A stretch of DNA of 64,000 bases from SZAS-79 sp964599095 (GCA_964599095.1 CAZREB010000008.1:124001-188000); one strand, 5' to 3'. Counted from the first letter of the stretch, positions 43,418 to 52,874 are shown. Notes: a model not told the origin generated them from the sequence alone. Program-made: numbers and translations.

Positions 43418-44562
43418 CCGACCTGAATCTCGTAGTCCTCAGCGTAAAGCCCGGCGCGGCGTTCGAAAGCCAGTCCGGCCTGCAATCGGGCAACCCGAAA
43501 ATCTACGGCGCACTGGCCGGACCTTCGCGCGGCCGCATCGGCGCGATCGTGATGCATCCGACCAGCAACCTGATGGGCCATTACCTGCTCGAACCGCTGG
43601 CCCGGCGCGGGATCAGCACGCTTGCGCTGAACTCGCGCTATGCAGGCAACGACAACGTACTGCTGATGGAGCGCGTGATCCAGGACCTCGGGGTCGGCGT
43701 GAAATGGATGCGCGAGCGTTTCGACAAGGTCTTCCTGATCGGCAATTCGGGCGGCGCATCGCTGACGGCGTTCTACGCCGCGCAGGCCGAGCACCTGACG
43801 ATCAGGGACACCCCGGCGGGCGACCCGATCCCGCTCGCGCAGGACGAGTTCCCGCGCGTCGACGGGCTTGCGCTGATGGCGGCGCACCTCGGGCGCTACC
43901 GGCTGATGTCGCGGCAGATCGACGCCTCGGTGACCGACGAGCGCGATCCGCTCGCTCGCGATCCGGAACTCGACATCTATGACCCGAAGCACAGGATCCC
44001 GTTCGATCCGGCCTTCGTGCAGAAGGTGCGGGAAGCGCAGGACGCGCGCATCGACCGGATCACGCAGTGGGCCAAGGCGCGACTCAAGCACCTGCGCTCG
44101 CTGCCGGAACCGATCCAGGACGAGGCGTTCGTCGTCTATCGCACGTATGCGGACCCGCGGTTCATCGACCTCACGCTCGACCCGAACGACCGCAAGCCCG
44201 GCGGCAACCGGGGCTTGAGCGGCGGGGATGGGCGCAGCGGCGCACGCGCGGCGAACTACAGCGTCAACAACCTCGCGCGCTATACGTCGCTTACCGCATG
44301 GCTGTCGCAATGGTCGCCGGAGTCGCGCGCCGACGGACCCGCGAGCCTCGCGAAGACGACGATCCCGGTATTGAATCTGGAGTTCACCGCCGACGGTTCG
44401 ATCTTCCCTGGCGACATCCGGGAATGGTCCAAGGCGTGCAAGGGGCGCGAGGAATTCCACCGCATCAAGCCGGGCACGCACTACCTGCGCGACCAGCCGG
44501 AACTGATCGGGCAGGCCGCGGACCTGTTTACCGAGTGGGCCAACCGCAAGGCGGCCATATGA
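43414..44562 (+). CDS. Alpha/beta hydrolase-fold protein, paralogue 2
   Basis: A 382-aa protein overlapping the monooxygenase stop (ATGA). Ser112 lies in GNSGGA, and the C-terminal THYLRDQP carries the probable catalytic His. It shares the same ordered motif set as the protein at 37485-38642 over almost the full length. The family is not one with a known substrate; in this cluster ring-cleavage product hydrolysis is a reasonable guess. Confidence 0.8.
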   Translation: MTDLNLVVLSVKPGAAFESQSGLQSGNPKIYGALAGPSRGRIGAIVMHPTSNLMGHYLLEPLARRGISTLALNSRYAGNDNVLLMERVIQDLGVGVKWMRERFDKVFLIGNSGGASLTAFYAAQAEHLTIRDTPAGDPIPLAQDEFPRVDGLALMAAHLGRYRLMSRQIDASVTDERDPLARDPELDIYDPKHRIPFDPAFVQKVREAQDARIDRITQWAKARLKHLRSLPEPIQDEAFVVYRTYADPRFIDLTLDPNDRKPGGNRGLSGGDGRSGARAANYSVNNLARYTSLTAWLSQWSPESRADGPASLAKTTIPVLNLEFTADGSIFPGDIREWSKACKGREEFHRIKPGTHYLRDQPELIGQAADLFTEWANRKAAI

Positions 44563-45137
44563 AACCGAAGATCCTCGTCTTTTCCGGCAGCGTCCGGTCG
44601 AAGTCGTTCAACAAGATGCTCGCGGCGCTCGGTGCCGCGGCGATATCGAAAGCCGGCGGCGAGGCGACGCTGATCGACCTGCGCGACTACTCGTTGCCGA
44701 TCTACGACGGCGACCTGGAGGCGGCCGAGGGCGTGCCGGCAGGCGCGATGGCGCTCAAGGCGATTTTCAAGGCGCATCACGGATTCCTGATCGCATCGCC
44801 GGAGAACAATGCGTCGGTATCGTCGCTCCTCAAGAACACGCTCGACTGGGTCTCGCGCGCGATACCGGGCGAAACCGGCAAGGTGCCCTACAGCGGCAAG
44901 GTGGCCGCCCTGGTTTCGGCGGCGGCCGGCGCGCCCGCCGGCATCCGCGGCCTGCAGCACCTGAGGCAGATCCTGGCCTCGCTCGAGGCGATCGTGCTGC
45001 CGCAGCAGCTGGGCATCACGCGTCCGGCGGAGGCCTTCGACGCGGATGGAAAACTGAAGGATGCCGCACACCAGAAAATCCTCGAGGCCGTCGCGGCCCG
45101 GCTGGTGGAGGTCGCGGGCAGGCTCAATCCGGGTTGA
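44559..45137 (+). CDS. NADPH-dependent FMN reductase family protein
   Basis: A 192-aa flavodoxin-like protein with the N-terminal FSGSVRSKSFNKMLA, the middle GFLIASPENNASVSSLLKNT (SPExNxS signature) and SGKVAALVSAAAGAPAG. It overlaps the second hydrolase stop (ATGA), ending the operon. It could supply reduced flavin or act as a quinone reductase. The next gene is convergent after a 100-base gap containing a GTACCGGTACCGGTAC repeat. Confidence 0.9.
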   Translation: MKPKILVFSGSVRSKSFNKMLAALGAAAISKAGGEATLIDLRDYSLPIYDGDLEAAEGVPAGAMALKAIFKAHHGFLIASPENNASVSSLLKNTLDWVSRAIPGETGKVPYSGKVAALVSAAAGAPAGIRGLQHLRQILASLEAIVLPQQLGITRPAEAFDADGKLKDAAHQKILEAVAARLVEVAGRLNPG

Positions 45138-45237
45138 TCCCGGGCCCGATTTCAGCACTTTTGCTTCCGGAGACCCGCGCAGTTATTGGCTCTCCGGCCA
45201 GTTGATGTACCGGTACCGGTACGTTTTCGGTGCGATC

Positions 45238-46467
45238 TCAGGGCCGGACCAGTTCCGGCGCGCTCCAGCGCATGGTCTGCCTGCCGTGCTTGAACGAGGC
45301 CAGCGGCTGCGCGACTTCGGAGATCGCCTGCAATGGCGTTTGCGCGTTGATGATCACCACGTCGCCCGGGTTGCCGACCTCGAGGCCGTAGTCCTCTAGG
45401 TTCAAGAGCTTCGCGGAGCGTTCGGTCAGCATGCTGAAGCACTCGGCCACCTGCTCGGAGCGGTCGAGCTGCACCACGTTGGCGTACAGGTTCGCCATCC
45501 GGATCAGCGAGCAGTCGCCGAAGGGCGTGGCCGGGTTCAGGATGTTGTTCGACGACAGCGAGCAGTTCACGCCGTGCTCGCACAGCAGGTTCGCGTCGGC
45601 CACGCCGCGCAGCACGCCGTGATCCTGGTGCCGTCCCATCAGGAAGAGGTCGGTGGCCGGCAGCACGGTCACGCCGACACCGGCATCGGCAAGTTGCTTG
45701 GCGATCTTCGCAACTTCGGCCGGCGGCAACAGCGAGAGCTTGGCCATGTGGCCGACCACGACACGCCCGCCGCGCTTGTATTTCTCGGTGAGTTCGCGCA
45801 CCTGGTGCACGTACATCCCGTCGGGCGTCGGGCCGACGTCGAGATGGATGTCGATGTCGGCGTCGAATTCGCGCGCCAGCTCGAAGATGCGCTCGATCTG
45901 CGCCGGGCCGTCGGTGTCGTAGCGCGGCGCGCCGCCGATCACTCTGGCGCCGCGCTTCATCGCCTCGACCAGCAGTTCGTCGGTGCCCGGATAGTTGGTC
46001 AGGCCTTCCTGGGGGAACACGCACATTTCCACGTCGATCGCCCACTTGTAATCTTTCGCCAGCTGCTCGACGGCATCGAATCCGCGCATGCCGATGCCCG
46101 GATCGACCTCGACCTGCGTGCGCATCCGCGTCGTGCCGTGCAAGATGCATTCCTGCAGCGTTTTTTCGGCACGCTTGTAGGTGTCCTCGAGCGTCATCGT
46201 GTCCTTGATCGGCGCGACGCCCTTGACCGGCGAATAGGTTGCGCGCGGCTGCGGCGCGCAGCGATCGACGATGCGCGACTTGTCGATATGGATATGCGTT
46301 TCGACCAGCCCCGCGCAGGCGAGGCAGCCTCCGGCGTCGTACGAAGGCGCCTGCGCCTTGATGGAGCGCTCGATCGCGACGATGCGCCCTTTCTCGATGC
46401 CGATGTCCACGGTGGGGCCGCCGGGTGCGCCATCGGCGGGCCGCGCGTTCCGGATGACCAGGTCCAT
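45238..46467 (-). CDS. Amidohydrolase of the cytosine-deaminase-like group, altered active site
   Basis: A 409-aa metal-dependent amidohydrolase with THIHID (His58, His60), His208 in IDIHLD and His240 in VVGHMAK. In cytosine deaminase the next acid after the third His is a catalytic Glu and the fourth metal ligand is an Asp before N; here these positions read Val211 and Asn307 (SLSSNNIL). A typical deaminase reaction is therefore doubtful. It faces the Bug gene at 46560, so it may be linked to that import route. Confidence 0.85.
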   Translation of the reverse strand: MDLVIRNARPADGAPGGPTVDIGIEKGRIVAIERSIKAQAPSYDAGGCLACAGLVETHIHIDKSRIVDRCAPQPRATYSPVKGVAPIKDTMTLEDTYKRAEKTLQECILHGTTRMRTQVEVDPGIGMRGFDAVEQLAKDYKWAIDVEMCVFPQEGLTNYPGTDELLVEAMKRGARVIGGAPRYDTDGPAQIERIFELAREFDADIDIHLDVGPTPDGMYVHQVRELTEKYKRGGRVVVGHMAKLSLLPPAEVAKIAKQLADAGVGVTVLPATDLFLMGRHQDHGVLRGVADANLLCEHGVNCSLSSNNILNPATPFGDCSLIRMANLYANVVQLDRSEQVAECFSMLTERSAKLLNLEDYGLEVGNPGDVVIINAQTPLQAISEVAQPLASFKHGRQTMRWSAPELVRP

Positions 46468-46559
46468 GCAGTTTCTCCCGCGGGTTTATGGAATGGTGAC
46501 TGACAGGATATCCGCATCTGGGCTACGCTAAGCCGTCGACCATCCCCGGAGAGCACTCC

Positions 46560-47528
46560 ATGAGCATCCTGTTTCGCAGTTTTGCAGCGGCGCTTCTCGC
46601 CATGGCTGCCCTGCCGCTCGCCGCGCAGACCTATCCGTCGAAGGCGGTCCACATCATCGTGCCTTTCCCGCCGTCGGGCGCGGCCGACCTGCTGACCCGT
46701 GCGCTCGGCAAGAAGCTCACCGAAACCTGGGGCCAGAGCGTCGTCGCGGACAACCGCCCCGGCGCGGGCGGCAACATCGGGGCCGAAGCAGCCGCGAAGT
46801 CGGCACCGGACGGCTACACGCTCTTCATGGCTGCAGTGACCACGCATGCGGTCAGCATGGGCCTCTACGCCAAGCTGGGGTACGACATCGAGAAAGACCT
46901 CGCGCCGGTGAGCCTGGTGGCCAACGTGCCGCACATCCTGGTGGCCAATCCGTCGGTGCCGGCAAAGAACCTCGCCGAGCTGATCGCCTTCCTGAAGGCG
47001 CAGGGCGGCCGGGCCAATTTCGCCTCCCAGGGCAACGGCACGCTGTCGCACCTCGAATACGAGCTGATGAAGTCGATGGCCGGATTCGGCGCAAACCACA
47101 TTCCCTACAAGGGCAGCGCCCCGGCGATGGTCGATCTTCTCGCGGGCACGGTGGTCGTCCTGTTCGACAGCATCCCTTCGTCGCTGCCGCATGTGCGCTC
47201 CGGCAAGCTGCGCGGCATCGCGGTGGCTTCGTCGCGCCGCTCGCCCGTGCTGCCGGACCTGCCGACGGTTTCGGAGGCCGGGCTCAAGGGGTTCGCGGCC
47301 GACAGCTGGTTCGGGATCATGGCGCCGGCCGGCACGCCGCGCGAAATCATCGCCAAAGTCAACGCCGACGTCGCAAAGAGCCTCGATTCGGCGGAGGTGA
47401 GGGATATCATCACCCGGCAGGGCGGCGAGGTCCTGGGCAGCACGCCGGAACAGATGGCCGCCCAGATCCGCAGCGACCGCGAAAAGTGGGGCCGCGTGAT
47501 CCGCGAGTCCGGCGCGAAGATCGAATAG
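46560..47528 (+). CDS. Bug/TctC family solute receptor
   Basis: A 322-aa receptor; signal peptide ends PLAAQTYPSKAVH. Landmarks VPFPPSGAADLLTRALG (Ser for the usual Gly in PPGG), ADNRPGAGGNIG and APDGYTLF. Preceded by GGAGAG. Divergent from the amidohydrolase gene with 92 bases between. Confidence 0.92.
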   Translation: MSILFRSFAAALLAMAALPLAAQTYPSKAVHIIVPFPPSGAADLLTRALGKKLTETWGQSVVADNRPGAGGNIGAEAAAKSAPDGYTLFMAAVTTHAVSMGLYAKLGYDIEKDLAPVSLVANVPHILVANPSVPAKNLAELIAFLKAQGGRANFASQGNGTLSHLEYELMKSMAGFGANHIPYKGSAPAMVDLLAGTVVVLFDSIPSSLPHVRSGKLRGIAVASSRRSPVLPDLPTVSEAGLKGFAADSWFGIMAPAGTPREIIAKVNADVAKSLDSAEVRDIITRQGGEVLGSTPEQMAAQIRSDREKWGRVIRESGAKIE

Positions 47529-47545
47529 GCGAACCCGGTCGCGGA

Positions 47546-47560
47546 GCCCGCTTGGCGGGC
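47546..47560 (+). terminator. Short GC hairpin after Bug gene
   Basis: GCCCGC-TTG-GCGGGC is a 6-bp perfect stem 17 bases past the stop at 47528. No T-run, so only a weak terminator candidate. The rest of 47529-47743 shows no gene. Confidence 0.3.
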
Positions 47561-47743
47561 CCCGGCCGCGCCCCGCAACGATCGACGCTCATTGACGCAG
47601 CGCAAAGGATGGCGAAATAGAGTGCCCGAGAATCCGCATGGGGGGATCGTTCCTCCAGGGGGTGGCAGGCGCACGTCGAACCGGTCGCGCGCCGGGGAGC
47701 GCGTTTTCAGGCGGATGGCCCGAACGATGAGCTGCAAGTCGCG

Positions 47744-49543
47744 ATGAAGATTACATTCTGGGGCACTCGCGGATCGTTGGCGAAGCCCGGTCCGGACACT
47801 GTCCGCTACGGCGGCAATACTTCCTGCGTGGAGTTGCGCACCGCCTCGGGGACACTCATCGTGATCGATTGCGGAACCGGCGGGCATGCGCTGGGACAGC
47901 ACCTCGTTCGCAATTCGAAGGGCCCGGTGGATGGCCATCTCCTGTTCAGCCACACGCACTGGGACCATATCCAGGGCGTGCCTTTCTTTGCGCCCCTGTT
48001 CATTCCCGGCAATTCGTGGAACATCTACGGCCCGAAGGGGCTGTCCGAGAGCGTCAGGACAGCGCTTTCAGGCCAGATGGAGCACACCTATTTCCCGGTG
48101 GCGCTCGAGCACCTCGGGGCGACGATCCGTTATCACGATCTCGTCGAAGGCATTTTCAACGTCGGCGATGTGCGGATCTCCACCCGCTACCTCAACCATA
48201 CCGCCTTGACGCTCGGCTATCGATTCGAGGCGGACGGAGCGGTGCTGGTTTACTGCTGCGATCACGAACCGCATTCGCCGGCCTTGTTGTCGGGCAAATG
48301 CGCGATCACGGGCATCGACCGCCATTACGCGGATTTCGTCGCCGGCGCCGACCTCGTGATCCACGACGCCCAATACGTTTCGGCAGATTTCCCGGCCAAG
48401 CTCGGGTGGGGGCACAGTTCGGTGGAATACGCGGTCCGTGTATGCAGGGATGCCGGCGTCAAACGAGTTGCCTTGACCCACCACGATCCGTTGCGCACCG
48501 ACAACGCGATCGAACGGCTCGTCGACGATGCGCGCGCGGCCCTGCGCGAGGAAGGTGCCTCGATCGACGTCTTCGGCGCCGCCGAGGGGCTGGCGATCGA
48601 ACTGCACGGCGAGTCCGGAACGAACCGATCGGCGGCCCGCAACCGATTCCTCGCCGACACCGCGATCGACAAGGCGAACTTCGCCCGGCCGGTGATCCTC
48701 CGCCTGGCCGACCCGTCGTTGGCGCAGCAGCTCAAGGAAGCGGTGGCGAGCGAAGGCTTGCCCTGCGTGGTGGTCGGCGAAGACACGGAATTCGTGCGCC
48801 GAGTCGCCAAGGACAGGCCGGCGCTGGTGATGATCGAGCACAATCCGCCGCTGGTGGACGGCGAGGCCGCTGCCCGTGCGATCCGCGCGGCCGAACGCGA
48901 AGGCGAGGTGCGCGTTTCCATAGTCCTCGTGACTTCAGGCGAGCACCCCGCAAGCTTCGAGAAGAGCGTCGCCACGGACTGGCTGGCCGCGCCCTTCAGC
49001 CAGAGCTATGCGCGTACGAAGATCCGCGCCTGGGCACTGCGGGCCGCCAGCCGGTGGATCAGGGCGAAAGTGCCGGTCGGCGAAATGCGCCGGCTCGCCG
49101 CGTTGCATTCGCTCGCGATCCTGGATACGCCGCCGGAAGAGCGGTTCGACAGGCTGACTCGCATCGCCCGCGCGGCGTTCGGCGTGCCGATCGCGCTGGT
49201 CAGCCTGGTCGACGGCGATCGCCAGTGGTTCAAGTCCTGCGTCGGCATGGAGGTCAACGAGACTTCCCGGGATATGGCGTTTTGCGCCCACGTTGTCCAC
49301 AGCAGCGAGGAGCTGGTAGTGCCCGACACGCTGCTCGACGACCGTTTTGCCGACAACCCGCTGGTGGTGCACTCCCCGCGGCTCAGGTTCTATGCCGGCG
49401 CGCCGCTGCTCCTCGGTGATTACGACTGCATCGGGACCCTGTGCATTGCCGACACCCGGCCGCGCGACTTTTCCGAGGCAAGCATGGCGACGCTGCGCGA
49501 CCTGCGCGACCTTGCGATGGAGGAGATCCGGCGCAAGGCTTAG
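47744..49543 (+). CDS. Metallo-beta-lactamase / degenerate receiver / GAF fusion
   Basis: A 599-aa three-domain protein. Residues 1-290 are an MBL hydrolase with HTHWDH (His71-... zinc motif at 70-75), CCDHE at 171-175, GWGHSS and THHD. Residues about 315-435 look like a receiver domain, but the phosphoacceptor site reads MIEHN (Glu365) and the usual KPF Lys is Ala (LAAPF). Residues about 455-595 are a GAF domain (LAILDTPPEERFDRLTRIAR, PIALVSLVDGDRQWFKSCVG). A ligand- or redox-controlled phosphodiesterase is likely; substrate unknown. Confidence 0.85.
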   Translation: MKITFWGTRGSLAKPGPDTVRYGGNTSCVELRTASGTLIVIDCGTGGHALGQHLVRNSKGPVDGHLLFSHTHWDHIQGVPFFAPLFIPGNSWNIYGPKGLSESVRTALSGQMEHTYFPVALEHLGATIRYHDLVEGIFNVGDVRISTRYLNHTALTLGYRFEADGAVLVYCCDHEPHSPALLSGKCAITGIDRHYADFVAGADLVIHDAQYVSADFPAKLGWGHSSVEYAVRVCRDAGVKRVALTHHDPLRTDNAIERLVDDARAALREEGASIDVFGAAEGLAIELHGESGTNRSAARNRFLADTAIDKANFARPVILRLADPSLAQQLKEAVASEGLPCVVVGEDTEFVRRVAKDRPALVMIEHNPPLVDGEAAARAIRAAEREGEVRVSIVLVTSGEHPASFEKSVATDWLAAPFSQSYARTKIRAWALRAASRWIRAKVPVGEMRRLAALHSLAILDTPPEERFDRLTRIARAAFGVPIALVSLVDGDRQWFKSCVGMEVNETSRDMAFCAHVVHSSEELVVPDTLLDDRFADNPLVVHSPRLRFYAGAPLLLGDYDCIGTLCIADTRPRDFSEASMATLRDLRDLAMEEIRRKA

Positions 49544-49566
49544 CGGTCTCGGCGCGGCGCCACGCT

Positions 49567-51129
49567 TCAGGCTTTCTGCGGGCCCGGCCTGCCGTCCTCG
49601 ACGACGAAAGTCGCGAGCGTGCTGCACGGCGCATCCCGGCGCGCCACGCTTTCCATCGCGCGCAGGTCCACAATCATGCGCGTTTCGGTGACTTCGACGC
49701 GCGTGTATCCGCGGAACTGGCTGTTCGCGAAGCGGATGTGCGGGTTGTCCGGCATCAGCTTGTCCACCGAGGCCTGCGGCCGGGCCTGCGAAGTGATCGA
49801 AGTGCCGACGATTTCGCTCGCCACCGTCGGCGAAGCCGGGTTGTCGAAGTCGCGCTTGATGTCGTTCACGTAGAACATGTGCACGTCGCCGCCGATCACC
49901 ACCGGGTTGGCCACCTTGTTGCCTGCGATCGAATCGACGAGCTTCCGGCGCGCAGCCGGGTAACCGTCCCAGCCGTCGGTCCACGCGGTACGCCCGGGCC
50001 CCGCCTTCTGGTCGAACTGCGCCAGGGTCGTTTGCTGGGCGAGCACCGTCCACTTTGCCCGTGTGGCGCGCAGGCCGGCTTCGAGCCAGCGCTCCTGTTC
50101 GGCGCCGAGCATGGTGCGCGCCGGGTCCGCAAGGTCGGTGCACTCGGCTGCGTCGACTACGTTGGATCCGCCGCGCCCGAGCCGCGGGCAGGCCTGGGGC
50201 GCGCGGTATTGGCGGTCGTCGAGCACATGGAAGTTCGCGAGGGTGCCGAACGCGAGGCGCGTATAGAGCCGCGCATTCGGGCCGAACGGCACCATCTCGG
50301 GCCTGAGCGGCTGGTGCTCGTAGTAGGCCTTGTACGCGGCGGCCCGGCGCGCGAGGAACCACTCGGGGCTGTCGGCGTTCTCGGAGCGGTCGTTGGCGTA
50401 GTCGTTCTCGACTTCGTGGTCGTCCCAGGTGTAGATCCACGGGCAGGCGGCCTGCGCGAGTTGCAGGTCGGCATCCGCCTTGTACAGCGCATACCGGCCC
50501 CGGTAGTCCTCGAGGGTATGCGGCTCCGGCGCGTTGTGCTTGCGCACGTGGTCGCGGCCCCAGGAGGCTTCGTAGATGTAGTCGCCGAGGAACGCGACCA
50601 GGTCGAGGTCATCCGCCGCGGCGTGGCGCCAAGCGCCGAAGTAGCCTTGCTCGTACTGCTGGCACGAGGCGAACGCGAACCGGAGCTTGTCCGGTTTGGA
50701 GGCCGGGCCCGGCGCGGTCCGCGTGCGGCCGACCGGGCTCGCGACGTCGCCGGCGATAAATCGATACCAGTACCAGCGCGCGGGTTCGAGGCCGGTGGCT
50801 TCGGCATGGATCGAGTGCGCCCAGTCGGGTGTGGCATGGGCCGTCCCGGCTGCCGCGATGTGCGCGAACTTCTCGTCGCGCGCTACTTCCCAGCGGACCG
50901 GCACCACGCCCGCCGGCATGCCTCCGCCGGGCGCCCCCGGTACCGGGGCGAGGCGCGTCCAGAGCATGACACTGGCGGGCAGCGGATAGCCCGAGGCAAT
51001 GCCGAGGCTGAAGGGATAGGCGGCGAAGCGCGGTTTGTCGAGGAGCTGCGCGCGGGCTGGTGAAGCGGTCGAATAAACACCCAGAGCAGCGAGAGACTGG
51101 AGGAACCGGCGGCGGTCGAAACGATTCAT
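49567..51129 (-). CDS. PhoD-like alkaline phosphatase/phosphodiesterase
   Basis: A 520-aa PhoD-family enzyme with a Tat signal (RRRFLQSLAALGVYSTASPA, cleavage near ARAQ). Metal-binding landmarks are FASCQQYEQGYFGAW, FLGDYIYE, TWDDHEVENDY, and GGDVHMFYVNDI. It is exported folded with its metals and cleaves phosphate esters in the periplasm. Converges with the MBL-GAF gene, 23 bases apart. Confidence 0.92.
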   Translation of the reverse strand: MNRFDRRRFLQSLAALGVYSTASPARAQLLDKPRFAAYPFSLGIASGYPLPASVMLWTRLAPVPGAPGGGMPAGVVPVRWEVARDEKFAHIAAAGTAHATPDWAHSIHAEATGLEPARWYWYRFIAGDVASPVGRTRTAPGPASKPDKLRFAFASCQQYEQGYFGAWRHAAADDLDLVAFLGDYIYEASWGRDHVRKHNAPEPHTLEDYRGRYALYKADADLQLAQAACPWIYTWDDHEVENDYANDRSENADSPEWFLARRAAAYKAYYEHQPLRPEMVPFGPNARLYTRLAFGTLANFHVLDDRQYRAPQACPRLGRGGSNVVDAAECTDLADPARTMLGAEQERWLEAGLRATRAKWTVLAQQTTLAQFDQKAGPGRTAWTDGWDGYPAARRKLVDSIAGNKVANPVVIGGDVHMFYVNDIKRDFDNPASPTVASEIVGTSITSQARPQASVDKLMPDNPHIRFANSQFRGYTRVEVTETRMIVDLRAMESVARRDAPCSTLATFVVEDGRPGPQKA

Positions 51130-51163
51130 GTCCCGAGACTAACGCGACTGCATTGCAATCGGC

Positions 51164-52066
51164 TTACACCGTCGGCTTTTTCGGCATCCCCTCGTCGAGT
51201 GCGCCGATGACCTGCGCGCCGTTGCGCGCGCGGTCGCGTGCGTCCTCGGGCGCCTCCTTGCCCAAGTCGGTCTTCGCAATCGCTTCGTACATCCGTGCCG
51301 AGCCCTGCATCAGCAGCGGCGTCAGGCCGGCGGTCTCGAAAGTCGCAGCGATCTCCCTGGTCTCGGGCACCCAGCGATAGGCCTTGGGCGGCATCGACGG
51401 CAGGTTGCGCAGGATCCAGTCGCGGATCGCCGGCTGGCTCGCGCGCATCTCTTCGTCGAGGACATCCTCCACGCCGAGGCGCCGCGCCGCGATCAGCAAT
51501 TCGGTCAGCAATGAAACGGTGCCCTTGGTCACGCCGCCGTAACACATCTTCACCGCCGCGGCGTCGCCGACGCGTTCGCTGACCACGCGCACCGTGATCG
51601 CCTCGTGCCTGAATTGCATCACTTCGGCGGCGCGCCTTCCCGAAGCATAGAGCCGGATGCGCCCGGCGCCGCGCGGCGGCGGGCCGATGATGGCGCCGTC
51701 GACAAAACTCGCCCCCGAGGCCTCGACCAGCCCCTGCATCTCGGTCTTGGAGTGCGGGGAGAGCGCGTTGCAGTCGACGAACAGGAGCGGCTTGCCGATG
51801 CCGGGAAGGAGCCGTGCCACGTCGGCTGCGATCGCCATGGCCGAGCCCGGGTCGATGATCGACAGGAGCACATCGCAATCGTTGAGCAGGCCGCCGAGGT
51901 CGCCGCTGTCGGTCAGCCCTGCGGAGGCGGCCAGCCGTTTGGTGCGCTCGCTGCGCCCGGCAAGCGCGGCGCAGACTTCGAAGCCGAGTTCCTTCAGGCG
52001 GACCGCGACCGCCTGTCCCATGTCGCCGGGGCTCATGAGGCCGATCCGCCCGGGTTTCGCCGTCAT
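51164..52066 (-). CDS. NAD(P)-dependent oxidoreductase, 6PGDH-like with DUF1932
   Basis: A 300-aa protein starting at the ATG (52064-52066) that overlaps the GntR stop. The N-terminal Rossmann domain has IGLMSPGDMGQAVAVRL and VDCNALSPHSK; a GPPPRGAG loop and then the DUF1932 helical domain follow (KMCYGGVTKGTVSLLTELL). This is the beta-hydroxyacid dehydrogenase-like group. Co-transcribed with the regulator; it probably oxidises a hydroxy acid handled by the divergent UxaA cluster. Confidence 0.87.
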   Translation of the reverse strand: MTAKPGRIGLMSPGDMGQAVAVRLKELGFEVCAALAGRSERTKRLAASAGLTDSGDLGGLLNDCDVLLSIIDPGSAMAIAADVARLLPGIGKPLLFVDCNALSPHSKTEMQGLVEASGASFVDGAIIGPPPRGAGRIRLYASGRRAAEVMQFRHEAITVRVVSERVGDAAAVKMCYGGVTKGTVSLLTELLIAARRLGVEDVLDEEMRASQPAIRDWILRNLPSMPPKAYRWVPETREIAATFETAGLTPLLMQGSARMYEAIAKTDLGKEAPEDARDRARNGAQVIGALDEGMPKKPTV

Positions 52067-52836
52067 GAGATTCCGTCCGTCCGGCCGAGGTCGCTGGCGT
52101 ACTCGTGCGCCGCGGTATTCACCAGGCTGCGCCGCAATTCCACCGGCCGGTCGCGAAACGACATCGCGGTGCGGTTGATCGTGAGCAGGGGGGCGCCGGC
52201 TTTCACCTTGAGCAATTTCGCGGCGTCGCCCTGTGCAAGCACTGCGGACAGGCGCTCGCTGGAGCGCAGTACGTTGATGCCGTAGCGCGTCTGGTAGAGG
52301 TGGTAGATCGTGTTGTCGCGCATGGTGAAGATCTTCTCGGTCAGGTCGGGGAACAGGGCTTGCGGCAGCACGATGTCGTCGAGGATGACCGGGCTGCCCG
52401 CGAGCGAGAGCAGGTTCCGGATCCGCAGCACGGCCGCGCCCGGCGCGATGCCCAGGCGCCGCGCCTCCTCGAGCGCTGCCTTGCCGCGCCGGAACGAAAG
52501 CGTCTTCGTGGTCGGGTATTCCTTGCCCCCGTCGCGGCCCACGATGTGGAAGAAGTGGAACATCAGCCGGTTCGCGTTGTGCGTCGCGACAAAAGTTCCC
52601 CGGCCCTGGTGGCGGGTGACGATGCGTTCGGCGACCAGTTCGTCGATCGCTTTCCTCAGCGTGCCTATCGACACCCGGTAGCGCTCGGCCAGGCGCGTCT
52701 CGGAAGGCAGCGCGGCGCCCGCCGGCCACTCGCCTTCGATGAGGCTTTGCGTAAGCAGGCGCTTCACTTCGCGGTACAGCGGCTGGAATCCGGGAGCGCC
52801 CGGGGCGGAAATGCCTGGTTCGATGGCCTGGTTCAT
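52063..52836 (-). CDS. GntR family (HutC/UTRA type) regulator
   Basis: A 257-aa GntR protein: PLYREVKRLLTQSLIEGEWP, LPSETRLAERYRVSIGTLRK and VTRHQGRGTFVATH form the wHTH; the UTRA effector domain follows with LLTINRTAMSFRDRPVELRR. It faces the UxaA cluster across 104 bases containing a good promoter, so it likely controls both directions. Confidence 0.92.
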   Translation of the reverse strand: MNQAIEPGISAPGAPGFQPLYREVKRLLTQSLIEGEWPAGAALPSETRLAERYRVSIGTLRKAIDELVAERIVTRHQGRGTFVATHNANRLMFHFFHIVGRDGGKEYPTTKTLSFRRGKAALEEARRLGIAPGAAVLRIRNLLSLAGSPVILDDIVLPQALFPDLTEKIFTMRDNTIYHLYQTRYGINVLRSSERLSAVLAQGDAAKLLKVKAGAPLLTINRTAMSFRDRPVELRRSLVNTAAHEYASDLGRTDGIS

Positions 52837-52874
52837 CGGGCCAATTTAGCATGCGATTCATTCAGGTCATATAG

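Noticed and set aside
45208..45223. GTACCGGTACCGGTAC repeat as a regulatory site
   Set aside because: It lies between two converging genes, so it is not in a promoter position; too short to support as a terminator.
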